In this document: positions 12,114-23,589 of the stretch, one piece after another
Layout: each line of letters begins with the position of its first letter
Position numbering within the stretch: position 1 is the first letter of the stretch
Source: Impatiens glandulifera
Lineage: Eukaryota; Streptophyta; Magnoliopsida; Ericales; Balsaminaceae
Assembly (NCBI RefSeq): GCF_907164915.1
Contig: NC_061863.1
Coordinates: 9,301,882-9,365,881, forward strand
Reading direction: 5' to 3'
Length of the DNA stretch: 64,000 nucleotides
Notes under the pieces: model-generated
The model's input: only the letters and a program-made list of their open reading frames with translations
Database searches by the model: none
What the model was told of the DNA's origin: nothing
Position numbers and translations under genes: made by a program

Positions 12114-12121
12114 TATACAAT

Positions 12122-14462
12122 GCCAAATAATATAAAAACAAATCTAAGTTAATTAATCATTCAATTTGGGGAATGCATCATCACACTAGACGAAATATAA
12201 AATTTATTTTAAATTACATGTTTTTCCCAAATCTATAGATTAGTTATTATCTTTTATAATGTATTAGAACTAAAATTAAAGTGTACGTGTTTCACAAAAC
12301 AATAAATCTATTATACGTGGTAGTTTTCTATTGAGGTACAAATTCACAACTTTGAACCTCAATCAACTTCTCACAAACAATCCAGAAAAATCATCTAGCA
12401 AGACAAAAATATGAAATCTCCGAAAGGCGACAACATATCGCAATTGAGCAATCTGCCAATCTTTCAATATCAGTTTTTCATTACATATACATATATTTAT
12501 ATATATATATATATAAATATATATATTTATACCAAAGATTCAAGTAGTTTTGTCTCCATCTAGTCATCGCACATATGATTAAACTTGTACTTTTTATCAT
12601 TCTTTTCTTTTGTATTCTTTTCGGAGAGTATCATGAGGTATCCTAGGATTCTTAACAGAACATTCATGTTATATGAACACAACCTTTTATCTTCATTCTT
12701 CTATGTGGATTTACCACACTCACTAAGAACCCAATATATGATAGAATGTGTGATAAATAGAGAAATATGCCCAAATCTTTTTGTAGTGACATCTTTCTTT
12801 CCATATCACAAATGAGTAACAATAAAAGTAGAGAATTTTTACAGAGTTCTTTTTTTTTTTTAGGAAATAATGGGTCATGAAAATTTGAAAATTATCTCTC
12901 CTATTAAATTTTCATTCCACTCATGAAATGACACATCATTTTCATAAAAAAATAATCATCCCTATAAAAATTCTCTACATCTACATTACTCATCTCAAAT
13001 ATAAGAAAAAATTACTAGCATTTACAGCTTAAGGACATATTTGAAAAAGAAAAAGCACATTTCACATTATTATTTTTTCTTTTGCTAATAAACACATTTC
13101 ACCTATAAAAAACTCTTAACCAAACATTAAATTAAGCAATTCATTGAAAATAAAGCAGTGATAACTAGTCAAATTTGTGGAATACTATTTTTTAAAAAAA
13201 AAACTCAACAAAGAATTTTACCATTAAATATAGTATGAAAGTTGTCCATGTCAAACTAACTCTTGAAACTTATTTGATTTTCTCAATGTATAAAAAACAT
13301 CAATGACTTCATTTGCAACAATTGTTTTAGATTTGTTTCCTTATAAAAAAAAATATAATATCAAACTTTGGTCACAAGTCCATGAATTTCAAGGATTAAT
13401 GACTTCTTTCTAAACAGTTCCTTTCACTATTTATTCACTTGTATGCATGTCCCAAAAAAAATGAAAGTGGATGAAGAACTCCTTCTTACAATGTAATCTC
13501 AAGCTTTAACACCATTGCTTATTTACTCCACTAGATCATACAAAGACTAAACCAAAACATACATCACAACATCTCTAGTCATGGCTTGTTTCAATAAAAT
13601 TGTTCTCACCTTTATCCAAAATCATCATAGAATTTGTTTCATAATTCTTGAATGAGATGATTTCTCTCTACCCAAGCCTTCCAACCCAATAGGATAAGAA
13701 TTGTTTGATGAAAAAGGTGACCTAGCTAGAATAAAATGAGAAAATAATTGAATTCATAGAATTAAATAAGAAGATAAATCCCTAACTAATAGGATAAGAA
13801 TTACATGATATTGAGATGAGTGGAGAAAAAAAAAATCAAATTAGGAAACACTTAGCGCCCTCTTCTAAAACCATGGTTGTCTTATTAATAGGCTTTGTAA
13901 CCGCTAAAATGATAACTACCATAATTGTTTATTTGTTCGTGTCCTAAATTAGTAGCCCTAACCCTATCTCTTTTATCATTGATCTACCCCATAATGTTGA
14001 TACTTCAAGCGTGACTCATCCAATAAAAAAATATGATTTTTATTTGATACCTCCCCTGATAGAAAATATGTGCCAAGTTTTCCTCGTTACTTAGACACAA
14101 AGATTAAATTCTCAACATCTAAAGGCGCCTACATGTTTTTCTTTGAGAAGATGCTACTCTTTATTTAGATCATAGTTTATGAAAATAAGAATAAAAACCA
14201 TGTTCAAAACAAACCAAACTATGCTTTAATACAATTTTTTTCACTTTTTCTTTTTCTTCAAAAAAGAAAAAAGTGAAAAACCTTCTTATTTAAAAATGAG
14301 ACAAAAATCAAATTTAATATTGTGTGCACATTTAACAGTATGATGAACTAATACAATGAATAATAATTTAACAAACGATCCAAATAAATTGATAATACAT
14401 GCATAGAAAAACAATCCAAAAGAACATATCTGATATGTTAACGACGACGCTAGCTAGGTACA
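12122..14462. other. Intergenic, AT-rich, no gene recognised
   Basis: It contains a TA-rich stretch (about 12485-12535) and a short perfect-looking hairpin at 14238-14281 (TTTTTCACTTTTTC against GAAAAAAGTGAAAAA). The one open frame of 76 aa (12585-12815) shows no recognisable motif and I do not support it as a gene. The right part is the 3' flank of the SHH1-type gene. Confidence 0.5.
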
Positions 14463-16261
14463 TCAGATAGGTTGACGAGAAAGGCTCCTCAATGAGACAC
14501 ATTCCTAGACCAGAAAAACATAATATTGAATTAAAGAAACTCTATTTAAAAATTAATTATCATTTCTAATTATATATTATTTCTAGATACTTGCCTCGGT
14601 GTTATCATGATCGTATTTGATGGAGAAAATACACCTACAACCACCAATAGTGTGCACTCTTCTCTTAATTACCATCACACAAGCATCATAATGTTTTGCT
14701 TCGCCTTTCTTCTTCTGAATTGATTACATTTTGTTAAATTCCTATTAGAAAGATATGAAACAAATAGGGTAAAAAAAAGACACCTAAATTTACCCGAAAA
14801 CAGAGAACGGTATCCCCTATTTTAACTTTTCGACATTCTGAGTCCTCATACGGGATAGATTGTTCACGCACTGCATTCACATTTACCCATTCGTCATGGT
14901 CGGCTCCAAACCCCGAAAATCTAATACGAATTTCCTGTTTTTCAACAATTAAACAGATTGATAACAAAAAGTATATCCAAATGCTATGAAAATTGTGAGC
15001 CTACGAAGGTATCATGATCTAACATGAATACTATGAGACAAACTTTGAAAAAAAAAATAGTGTAATGGAACATAGGATTTAAAGTATTATCCACCCATAA
15101 AAATTTTCCAACAATATCTTAGCCATGTGAATGAATTATTCATTTTTAGTAATCACTTACACTTTCACCTCTATGTAATCTGTTGGAGAGAAATTTATCT
15201 ACATCGTACCTACATTAGCCAAACCAAGACAGTTAAAAATTTTAGCATATTAAAATTCATATCATAACGAAAACCTACCACAGCAAAAAAAAAAACATTT
15301 TTGAACTGTAATCTATATATGGTAAAATTATCTTGTCTTTTACATTTGTATTAACGTCACTCCCGATCACTCAAATTTTCTATTTAATAAAAAGTTTACC
15401 CTTTATAACTACTATCTATAACTTTTGCACTCGAAAGAATATAAAAGCTTACCAAGCCCCATCATGTGATTTGGCCTCGAATTGATCTTTTGAAGGATTT
15501 AGAACCTTCTCATCTGTTTGTTAAAATAAAGAGAATAAAACATCTAAAAAGGTTAAACACGAGATGAGTATTGACAAAATATAGATTTTACACGAAAACA
15601 TTATTTTGAGAATTATTCAAATATTATACCAAGAAGTAGATGTTCTAGTCAACTAGAAACCTGAAAATTTCATAGATATTTATTATCATTTCTAAAAACG
15701 TTTATACAATGAAATGTTTTCATTTAGGTTTACATACCCGAAACTTTTGCATCTTTAGATTTGTTAGAAGTTTTTGCGACATCAGATTTATACTTATACC
15801 GATCTTGGAACCATCTTTGCACCTAGAAACCACTCCACCACAAACAAAACTATTTAAAAAACATTAAGAATAAGGATAGAATATATTTCGAGAAACAAAC
15901 AACAAACCTCAGTCCACTTCACACGAGGTTTCCCATCACGATCATTGGATTGGCTACATAGAAATAATCGAAATGAATCTTATACAATATGAAAAAAAAA
16001 TAAAGACTAATGTTTACTTGAAGATTGTTGCAAGTCTTCTATACACCCATAGGCTCGGAGGATGCTCTTCAGAATTCTTATACACTTTCTCCATTTTCTG
16101 TATCTGGTTTCAATAGAAAAAAGAAAAGAAACTTAAGTATTCAGAATTATAAATTACTAAAAATAATATTTTCAAATAAATAGAAAGAAAATGAAAGAGA
16201 TAACCTCAGTTGCCGTAAATCCAGTGAAAGTAATTTTCTCTCTTGGACGTAGACGAGCCAT
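14463..16261 (-). CDS. SHH1: SHH1/DTF1-type homeodomain + SAWADEE protein (9 exons, 228 aa)
   Basis: In this family the SAWADEE domain reads H3K9-methylated, K4-unmethylated histone H3 and helps recruit RNA polymerase IV for RNA-directed DNA methylation in the nucleus. Exons on the minus strand: 16261-16205, 16103-16018, 15953-15908, 15822-15738, 15513-15453, 15209-15161, 14934-14794, 14714-14595, 14504-14463. All phases close, to 228 aa; Arabidopsis SHH1 is about 258. A divergent homeodomain spans about residues 13-75, with WFQDR at 67-71 instead of the usual WFQNR. SAWADEE spans about 104-227, with RFSGFG, HDEWVNV and SECRKVKIGDTVLCF, and H183, C187, H196, C201 and C203 likely holding zinc. 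Intron 8 has a GC donor (AG|GCAAGT). The start ATG at 16261 is the first in frame. It could instead be SHH2; the short length favours SHH1. Confidence 0.9.
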
Positions 16262-16581
16262 AATAAGGATTGAAATTAGGCTAGGGTTACCGTATATTCT
16301 TCTACAAAGGGTTCAAGAGAGAGAATGGCGGCGGTTTAGAGGGGGGAATTAGGGTTTTTGAGAGAGAAAAGGGTTTTTATATTATTATATTTAGGTTATA
16401 TATATGTACAATAAACCCCTCCAATAAACCCCTCCGGCATAGTGGACCATATAAATTATTACTCATTTTAAAAAAGTTGTGAATTATTTTTTAATATTAA
16501 AAATATTGGTAGAAATATACTAGTTTTTATAGAGAGAAATTTCAAACCTAATGGTTTATTTTGATAACTTCATTTATTTAA
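16262..16581 (-). promoter_or_regulatory. 5' flank of the SHH1-type gene
   Basis: It holds the likely 5' UTR (purine/pyrimidine-rich stretch 16262-16375) and, on the minus strand, a TATATATAACC box-like sequence near 16391-16403. The gap to the Copia LTR that starts near 16582 is only about 320 bases, so the promoter abuts a retrotransposon. The box assignment is inference. Confidence 0.35.
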
Positions 16582-16776
16582 TTGGGGTTGACTTTAACTA
16601 TTGGATCTTTCTAAGAACACTTATGAAGATATGAAACTCTAGAAAAATAGATATTAAGAGAAAAAAGTCTTAAAAATCTTAAATATTATATTTTCAATAG
16701 AGTAATTAGCCTAAAAACCCTAAATTATTTATACATAGCTCATTAGTAATTAAATAAATCATAATTGTATAAAAGA
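16582..16776 (-). repeat. 3' LTR of the integrase-less Copia element
   Basis: It matches 19884-20100 (ACTATTGGATCTTTCTAAGA and AACTCTAGAAAAATA motifs, then AGTAATTAGCCTA). It is about 20 bases shorter, mainly through loss of a CTTTACAAACCACCC segment. Edges are approximate. Confidence 0.75.
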
Positions 16777-16863
16777 CAATAAAGATCTATAATTTTTAAT
16801 TTTCTGACAATCAATGCTTAAACTCACAATCTCCTCTGTAAGCTTGATTTGGTTCGAGATTCT

Positions 16864-17172
16864 TCACGTCGAGAGCAGCTCTCGCATCTCTACAAATTTG
16901 ACTATTACTAGTGCCTTAGTGAGAATTTCTACATGTTGCTCTCTAGTGCATACGAACTCTACAACGATATGTCGATTCTCGACGCATTCACAGATGAAGT
17001 GGAACCGAGTGTTGATGTATTTGCTACGTCCATGAAATACCGGGTTCTTCATTAATGCTATTGCGGACTTATTGTCAACATAGAGGGTTACCAGCCTCGG
17101 CTCGCATTCGAGTACCTCGCTCAACAAGTTTCTTAGCCAAAGTCCTTGGCACGACACTGCAGTAGCTTCCAT
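16864..17172 (-). pseudogene. Copia RNase H
   Basis: The 102-aa frame has the second RNase H acidic motif (LYVDNKSAIALMKNPVFHGR) and the SKYINTRFHFI and VEILTKAL motifs that close Copia polyproteins. It is separated from the upstream reverse transcriptase pieces by stops. Confidence 0.85.
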
Positions 17173-17348
17173 AAACTCTGCATCACATGAAGATAAAGCA
17201 ATAGTTCGTTGCTTCTAAGATTTCCAGGTGATTAGATTCTCGTTGAGATAAAATACCATCCCCTAGTACTTTTTCTGTTGTCTGTGTCACCGGCTAAGTC
17301 GCTGTTAGTAAAACTAACGAGCTCTTTAACTTCTCGTCCTCTTCTTAA

Positions 17349-18232
17349 CTAAATCACATAACTCGTCGTTCCTTTCACGTAACGAAGAATGTGTTTTATT
17401 ACATGTTGGTGTAGAGTGGTAGGTTTCTCCATGTATCGACTCACTATGCCAACTGCATAGGAGATATCGGGTCGAGTGTGCGTCAAGTACCTGAGACACC
17501 CGATGATACGTCTATACTCCTTCAGATCCACTATGCTTCTTTTCACATCCTTTATGAGCTGCAACTTTGCTTCTATAGGATACTTGCTCGAGTTACAATC
17601 CTCATTGCAAACTGTTTTAACACATTTTTCGCATAAGTTTCCTGCTTCACCTTGATGATATCTTTCTTCTAGTTCACCTCGATACCAAGATAGTACAAGA
17701 GTAGCCTGAGATCACTCATCTCGAACTCCTTCATCATCTATTTTTTGAATTCCTTAACACCCTTGATGCTTGATCCTGTCACAATCAAGTCGTCGACGTA
17801 TACACCAACAATGAGTACTTTTTCTCCATGGTTTCTCGTGTACACAACCTTCTCTTGAGAACACTTCACGAAACCGAGACTCATCATTCTCTTATTGAGG
17901 CAAGTGTTCCACGCTCTTGGTGCTTGACGTAGTCCATAGAGAGCCTTGTATAACATGTACACCTTGTGCTCTTTATTCTTGATGATGAAGCCTTCAGGTT
18001 GGGCAACATAGACTTCTTTTTCGATGTCACCATTGAGAAATGTTGATTTTATATCTAAGTGATGAATCTCCCATCCACGGTGAGCTGTGATGGCAAGAAT
18101 TAACCTAACTGTGTCAAGTTTTGCCACCGGTGCAAATTTCTCCTCAAAGTCAACGCCTTGCTTCTGCACATAGCCTTTTGCTACCAATCTCACTTTGTGC
18201 TTGAGGATGTTGCCTTCGTTGTCTCTTTTCAA
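17349..18232 (-). pseudogene. Copia reverse transcriptase, broken
   Basis: Two open pieces (18232-17738 and 17564-17349) cover the reverse transcriptase: VRLVAKGYVQKQGVDFEE at the start, LDIKSTFLNGD, the LYGLRQAPRAWN motif, and the YVDDLIVTG catalytic motif. The second piece holds RRIIGCLRYLTHTRPDISYA, then HVIKHILRYVKGT. The first piece reads LDIKSTF where most members have LDVKTAF. A shifted segment of about 170 bases separates the pieces. Confidence 0.85.
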
Positions 18233-18383
18233 CTTGAAAACTCACTTTAATCCGATGGTCTTATGATTGGGTGGTAAGTCGGCGAGTTCCCATGTCTTAT
18301 TTTTCCTGATAGACTCGAGCTCTTTGTTCATGGCCTCATTCCATGACACTTTGACTACCGCCTCGTGATATGTTGTTGTCTCG

Positions 18384-19124
18384 TCAGTAGTGAGAAACAA
18401 CAATTTTATCAAGATCCATCTCTACTAGTGGTGCCTCCGCATAGACATCTCGTAGGATTCCGAACTCCACGGAATTTTGTACGAGCTTGTTGTTGTCGTT
18501 GAACCACTCCCACTTCTTCTCCTCCTCAAATACGACATCTATGCTCATATAGTTTTTTCCGCAAGCTGGATCAAGAAACTTGTGCGCCTTGCTTCCGTCT
18601 TCGAACTTCACATTTCCGGTCATTTTCTCATCGAGCTCATTGAGCTTCTCTCGATGGCCCGTCATGTGGTTACTTGCTCCATTGTCAAAGTACCACACAT
18701 CAATGTAATTACACTCATCGCCACTTGCGAGGAGTTTCTCCATGACTTTCTCTTCATTGAACAACATCACCTCTGGTTCCTTCTTGGACGGTTCTTGCAT
18801 GAACTCTTCAAGGTTTGTCTTCTCGACTCCCTCAGTAAACATTAATATTGATTCCTCGTCATAGAAGCTAGTGAGGTTTGTATCATCGTCTTCGGACAAA
18901 ACTTTCGTCACTACCTCAGCAAACATTAATGATGGCTCCTCGTCAGAGAAGCTAGTGAGGTTTACCTCATCGTCAGACCTATTGTTAGGGCACTTAGACG
19001 CATAGTGCCCATACTTTTGACAAGTGTAACACTTCACTATGCTCTTGTCTTTATGGGATTGGTATCTTCTTGTCGAGGTGAGCTTTCTATACGACCTCGA
19101 CCTCCACTTCTCCCTTTGCCACAA
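18384..19124 (-). pseudogene. Copia zinc knuckle and protease, fused across an integrase deletion
   Basis: The frame holds a CCHC knuckle (CYTCQKYGHYASKC) and the protease motif DNGASNHMTG. After the FEDGSKAHKF region it jumps to DPACGKNYMSIDVVFEEEKKWEW, which in intact members lies after integrase. The junction at about residue 183 is thus the deletion point. A run of near-repeat acidic segments (NLTSFSDEEPSLMF and NLTSFYDEESILMF) lies between knuckle and protease. Confidence 0.8.
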
Positions 19125-19297
19125 CCTCGATTATCTCCACCGTTGCCGCTGCGACTCGACAATCCAAAAGAAAATTCGGCTTCTCCGTTTTTCTTCATTC
19201 GTGACATCCATTCATCATGTGTGAGAAATAGATGCTCCTCCTCTTGTTCTCCGTATCCGCGAAGTCTCTCCTCGTGGACTTTGAGACGACCGACGAT

Positions 19298-19552
19298 CTA
19301 CTCGATGGTCATATTCTTAAGGTCACCAAATTGCTCGATCGCTGTAACGATCTGCATGTATGTTTGTGGTAAGGCTCTAAGGAACTTCTTGACGACGGAG
19401 ATCTCCTCCACCTTCTCTCCCAACGAGCGAATACCAATCACGATGGATATCAATTTCATGGTAAAATCATCCACCAATTCCCCATTCTTCATACAAATCG
19501 CCTCAAATTGTGTCTTCAAGGTTTGCAATTTTGCCTCCTTGACTCTCTCCAC
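19298..19552 (-). pseudogene. Copia gag fragment
   Basis: The 84-aa frame resembles the middle of UBN2-type gag (KLQTLKTQFEAICMKNGELV, then EKVEEISVVKKFLRALPQ). Flanking gag sequence (19560-19860) is in other frames. Confidence 0.75.
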
Positions 19553-19883
19553 TCCAACATGTATTGTTTTTAACGTCTCCTACGCTAGCTTGGCGGAATC
19601 CTTCTCAACCATCATGAGAAGGACGTCCTCAGGGAGTGCTTGATAGATGGCGGCGAGAGCCATTCTATCCATTTGTTCGTCGACATCTTCGAGCATGATA
19701 GCTTATCACACTCCTTGTTCTTATAAGTTTACCCACATCTTCAATGCCCAAACCGAATAGTTACTCTTCGTGAGTAACGGATAGGAGAGCGTCACATTCC
19801 CTTCTCTTCCAATCTTTATTGTCGCCGCATCTTTGGTTGATCTTGTCGACGACATGTTCTTCAATCTAGCTCTGATATCAAAT

Positions 19884-20100
19884 ATTGGTTTTGACTATTG
19901 GATCTTTCTAAGAACAGCTATGAAGATATGAAACTCTAGAAAAATAAATATTTGCTAAAGAGAAAAAAGTCTTAAAAATCTTAAGTGTTGTATATTCAAT
20001 CTTTACAAACCACCCTTATATAGGAGTAATTAGCCTAGACACCCTAAATTACTTATACGGCCCAAGCCCATTAATAATTAAATAAACCCTAATTGTATAT
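19884..20100 (-). repeat. 5' LTR of the integrase-less Copia element
   Basis: Partner of the repeat at 16582-16776, lying just outside the primer binding site at 19869-19880. It includes a TATATAGGAG promoter-like stretch near 20016. The outer edge is estimated from where the two copies stop matching. Confidence 0.75.
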
Positions 20101-20610
20101 TGAACGACTATTAGGGAAGATTTTGGTGGAGAATCAAGTGGGTAAAAGGAATAAGAAGATGAGGACTTATAATGATTATGAGGACATGAGCTTGGAGTTC
20201 AAAGAATTGAGCAAGGTTGTTGAAATTGTAAGACACTTCTTGGATAAGGAGACGCGTCTACAAAATGGTGGGTTTCTAAAATTAACTATTTGAGCAATAA
20301 AAGTTCATCAATTTCTCTTAGTTTAAAGACACCAATTGAAATAATGTCAATGGGTATATAGTTTGGCCTGAAAATGTGGAAATAAGATTATGCTAAGTTG
20401 AGATATACAGATTGACAAAGTTAGAGAACTCACAATGGATACACAAGTAGTGATTCAAAAGAATCACATGTCTAGGTAGAGATGTGTCATCAAAATGACC
20501 CACTATCAAGGGAGAATAGTCATGAGACTATTCCTATTTTTCTAATGTTGGAGAGATGGATGAACTTGGTGAAGAAGTATAATTGGCCATGGATGGAAGA
20601 AAGAATGATA
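20101..20610. other. Unassigned sequence between two Copia elements
   Basis: An open frame of 66 aa on the plus strand (20093-20293) reads through the LTR edge and shows a Lys/Glu-rich helical stretch (SLEFKELSKVVEIVRHFLDK). I do not recognise it. The rest shows no structure. Confidence 0.35.
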
Positions 20611-20623
20611 CACAAGTGTTATC

Positions 20624-20710
20624 AAAAATGTGTTTACCGATGACAACATTGTTGACATATTGACCAGACAAACCTTTGGCCCGAATTGTAAGATTGCATT
20701 AAGTTGGTGA
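20624..20710 (+). pseudogene. Copia RNase H C-terminal relic
   Basis: The plus-strand reading FTDDNIVDILTRQTFGPNCK, followed by a few residues and TGA, matches the end of Copia polyproteins (usually N-x-A-D-x-L-T-K-x-L). It marks a third, largely lost Copia element, in plus orientation. The tandem repeats and LTR-like sequence to its right would be that element's 3' end. Confidence 0.65.
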
Positions 20711-20859
20711 GTGATTAAGGATTGACATATTGCTAGTTAATACGCAACATTAATGAAAGACCAATAAGAGGAAGATTAATATAATACATTTATAAGTTTA
20801 AATGGAGACATAATGAGAGCAACTCTAAAATGAACAAAAAAAATCATTGAATTATCTTC

Positions 20860-21195
20860 TAATGTGAGAAGATAAATAGGTCATTGAGTGAGATTTTTAG
20901 TCATGAAAAAGTGGCTAGATGGGAGACATTGATAAATTCAAAGGTGATAATTTAGAAGATCATAGTTTGGAAGATTTTGATGATTGATTTGTTATTTTAT
21001 TGAGGAGATGAATGAGACCTTGTGTGGTAATCCTAGTCATGAAATATGGGCTAGATGAGATGCTCGATCAATTCAAAGGCGAATGAGGTTATTGAATTGT
21101 CATCTAATTCAAGAAGATGAATGAGACCTTGAATGCGATTTCTAGTAATAAAAAAAGGGTCAGATGAGAGGCTCGATCAATTCAAATGAAAGGAT
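20860..21195 (+). repeat. Three degenerate copies of a 110-135-bp unit
   Basis: The motif GAATGAGACCTTG...GGCTAGATGAGA...CGATCAATTCAAAGG recurs near 20870, 21010 and 21118 with increasing similarity to the right. It lies in the likely 3' untranslated part of the plus-strand Copia relic. Confidence 0.65.
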
Positions 21196-21454
21196 ATTTG
21201 TGATTTCTTTCGAAAAAACTATGAAACATGGTGAAAACAATTAAAAAAAGTTAATGAATTTTGAAAAAATATTCTTGAATTGTTAGTTGTTTTGACATTA
21301 TTCAAAAACTAGTATATTACAAGTTAATTTGTTCAAGGAGAAATATGTGGTTCAAGTTGGTTGAGTGTGCAAAGTTCAAGACAAGGTGGGTGACAAATGT
21401 TTTGCTAGATCTTGAGCTTTAGTAAAGAGATGTCTCTAGCTACCTAATTATTTT

Positions 21455-21830
21455 TTATGAAATAGACGATGTAAGTTCGTCTTGGGTTTTCTCGACTTCG
21501 ATTAGTATCTTATTTTGAGAAAGTAGACAATGGATGTTCATCTTGGGTGTCCTCAGGCTTCGATAGATATCTAATTTTGAAGAAGTAGACGATGGAATTT
21601 TATTTTGGTCTTCTCGATTTTCGATCGATATCTTATTTTGAGGAAGTAGACGATGTATGTTTGTCTTGGGTGTCCTTAGTTTTCGATAAATTTAATTTTG
21701 AAGAAGTAAACGAGGAAAGTTTGTCTTGGGTTTTCTCAGTTTCCGATTAATATCTTAATTTGAGAAAGTATGCGATGGAAGTTCATTTTTGGTGTCCTCG
21801 TTTTTTTAATAAATATCCGATTTTGATAAA
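21455..21830 (+). repeat. 61-bp tandem array with dimeric higher-order pattern (6 units)
   Basis: The anchor TAGACGATG or a variant falls at 21463, 21524, 21586, 21647, 21707 and 21769, so the period is 60-62. Units 1, 3 and 5 share a TTCTC-type core and 2, 4 and 6 share TGTCCT. The following TATCTTATTTTGAG versus ATCTAATTTTGAAG alternates too. The true unit is therefore a dimer of about 122 bp. Confidence 0.85.
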
Positions 21831-21835
21831 AAAAA

Positions 21836-22232
21836 AAAAAAGAAGATAGAGAGAAAGGCGAATCAAGACAAAGGTAGTTGTAAGGAAGAAAATCCATTTT
21901 TTCTTCATCTTCATTCCCTAGATACATATTAGGTATTTTCACAACTGGTGAGGATACATTATATATGTATATGTCATATTTCATGATAATGTTGTTTTCG
22001 AGGATTTAAGTAATTTGTTATATTGTAAATTTCAAAGACAATAACAAGAACAAGACAAAGACGGACGTTAGGAATAAAAACTTTTTTTCTTTAACTATTT
22101 TCTTTTCTCTCTTTAGATACCTAGGTTTAGGTATTTTCACAATTGGTGAAGATGCATTTTATATGTATGTGTCATTTTTAATGATAATATTTTTCTTAAA
22201 ATTTTAGGTAATTTGTTAAATTGTAAACCTTA
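21836..22232 (+). repeat. Direct duplication of about 190 bp
   Basis: 21836-22035 and 22050-22232 share TAGGTATTTTCACAA(C/T)TGGTGA, the ATATGTATATGTCAT-type stretch and AATTTGTTA(T/A)ATTGTAAA in the same order, with small indels. It follows directly on the 61-bp array. Confidence 0.75.
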
Positions 22233-22259
22233 ATTTGTAAGAACATTATGTAACTCATT

Positions 22260-22690
22260 ATAAGTGATATTACAGTGGATGGTTTAAGCAGCCTAAGGTC
22301 CTGTGATTTTACCTTTGTCAAAAGAGTTTTCCATGATAAAGTTCGATAAGGGTTGTACATCGAGAGAAGTATAGTCGAGCAAAAAGAAGTTGTTATTAGG
22401 TGTCAATAGATGACAATGTTGATGATATATTAACCGTTCCTATATTTGGGAGTTATGAAGAGTTTGTTTGTTGACAAAGCAAAGCATGAAAGACAAGATG
22501 GATATAACATGTAAATCAATGTGGAGTATTGAGAATATATTTACAATATTTCAACTATGTTATATTAATGGTACACAATCTTGTTACAAAGAAAGAGTAT
22601 ATTCAAAAGAAATTATATCTTTTGATGTATAATCTTGATATTATGAAATAAAATTAACCCAAAAAGAAATTAGATATTTTGTTATTCTGC
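22260..22690 (+). repeat. Copia LTR-like segment and dispersed repeat R copy 1
   Basis: 22300-22350 (GTGATTTTACCTTTGTCAAA, then GAGTTTTCCATGATAAAG) resembles the conserved stretch of Copia LTRs that ends in TTTTCCACGTAAA. 22375-22690 matches 29795-30080 (GGTGTCAATAG(A/T)TGACAA, then ATGAAAGACAA). Repeat R has no coding content. Confidence 0.6.
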
Positions 22691-22699
22691 CGCTCAATT

Positions 22700-23541
22700 A
22701 TACAGTGTTTCCACTTTGGCCCCTTCCATTATTATTGGTTTAGACCCCAATTACTTAGATACTCAATAGGGTTTTAGAAAGACAAATATGGTTGCTGCTT
22801 CTGGGATACTTGAGTACTCTTACAAGTGAGTATTTGTTTATAATGAATTCTCAGCTTTATTATGTTGGAAATTGTACTTTGAAGCTGATAATGTATGGCC
22901 AGACATATACTTTGCTTATCCCTAGTGTATTAGAAACATTTTTGCATCTGGATCTGAATTTGGCTGAGAAACCGTCAATGAATTTATGGAAATGGATCAA
23001 GATATGTATGAAAGACATTACTAGCTTGATACACCAGAATCGGCTCATCTTCAGACCTCCAATTATTCAATTGTCTGCACTGGAGTATATATTGCCTCAT
23101 TTGGTAACATTTTTTACATCCGGATCTGATTGAGAAATACAATGTTTTTAAATGAATTCATTATTATTATTATTATAAGTTTCACATATAGTTTGAATGT
23201 TATTTTCTTGTGTAACTCAAACTTCTGTCTTTCTTTTGGCTACTTGAACAGAGATTTACATAGGGCAATCTGTAATTTTACCACATTGATAGAATTTTGG
23301 TGCATTTAGTTCAGTTTACAAGGCTCAGATGTCAACAGGTGAGATAGTTGTCGTGAAAGTGCTTGCAACTGATTCTAAATAAGGGGATAAATAGTTCCTA
23401 ACCGAGGTTAGTGACTCAATTACAGTTAAATTAAAAAGCTTTCCACTTGTATAGTAAGCTCACTACTTACAGGTGAGTTGGGAATTGAGAGTTCAAATAG
23501 CTCTAGATGTTGCAAGGAGCTTGGAGTATCTTCATGATGGA
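22700..23541 (+). pseudogene. Receptor-like kinase relic (CRLK-type, N-lobe only)
   Basis: Three exon-like pieces in order: ASGILEYSYK at 22788-22826 followed by a GT donor; FGAFSSVYKAQMSTGEIVVV at about 23295-23407, ending at a GT; and LSWELRVQIALDVARSLEYL at about 23473-23541. These match the glycine loop, the VAVK lysine strand and the helix before the HRD loop of calcium/calmodulin-regulated receptor-like kinases. Stops (TAA near 23381 and TAG near 23391) and the absence of the rest of the domain show it is dead. A 113-aa open frame at 22792-23133 overlaps an intron and is not supported. Confidence 0.6.
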
Positions 23542-23589
23542 GTAAGTTTCTATTATTTTGGAAATTAAGAAGGGCATTTTAGCATTTGG

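Larger units (their letters stand above)
16582..20100 (-). mobile_element. Ty1/Copia retrotransposon lacking integrase, with two LTRs
   Basis: Direct repeats at about 19884-20100 (5' LTR) and 16582-16776 (3' LTR) flank minus-strand gag, zinc knuckle, protease, reverse transcriptase and RNase H. The primer binding site variant TGATATCAGAGC lies at 19869-19880. Protease runs straight into a segment that normally follows integrase, so GAG-pre-integrase and the integrase core have been deleted. Several frames are broken. The LTRs differ by small deletions. No clean 5-bp target duplication was found. Confidence 0.85.

Noticed and set aside
12585..12815. 76-aa plus-strand frame
   Set aside because: It has no motif or conserved context and is rich in Phe and Ser, as random AT-rich sequence would be.
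18477..19643. Large plus-strand frames of 122 and 212 aa
   Set aside because: They are antisense shadows of the Copia gag-protease region.
20093..20293. 66-aa plus-strand frame as a gene
   Set aside because: It begins in a Copia LTR, has no recognisable motif and no splice partners.
22792..23133. 113-aa plus-strand frame as a gene
   Set aside because: It overlaps the exon and intron of a receptor-kinase relic in a different frame and shows no motif.
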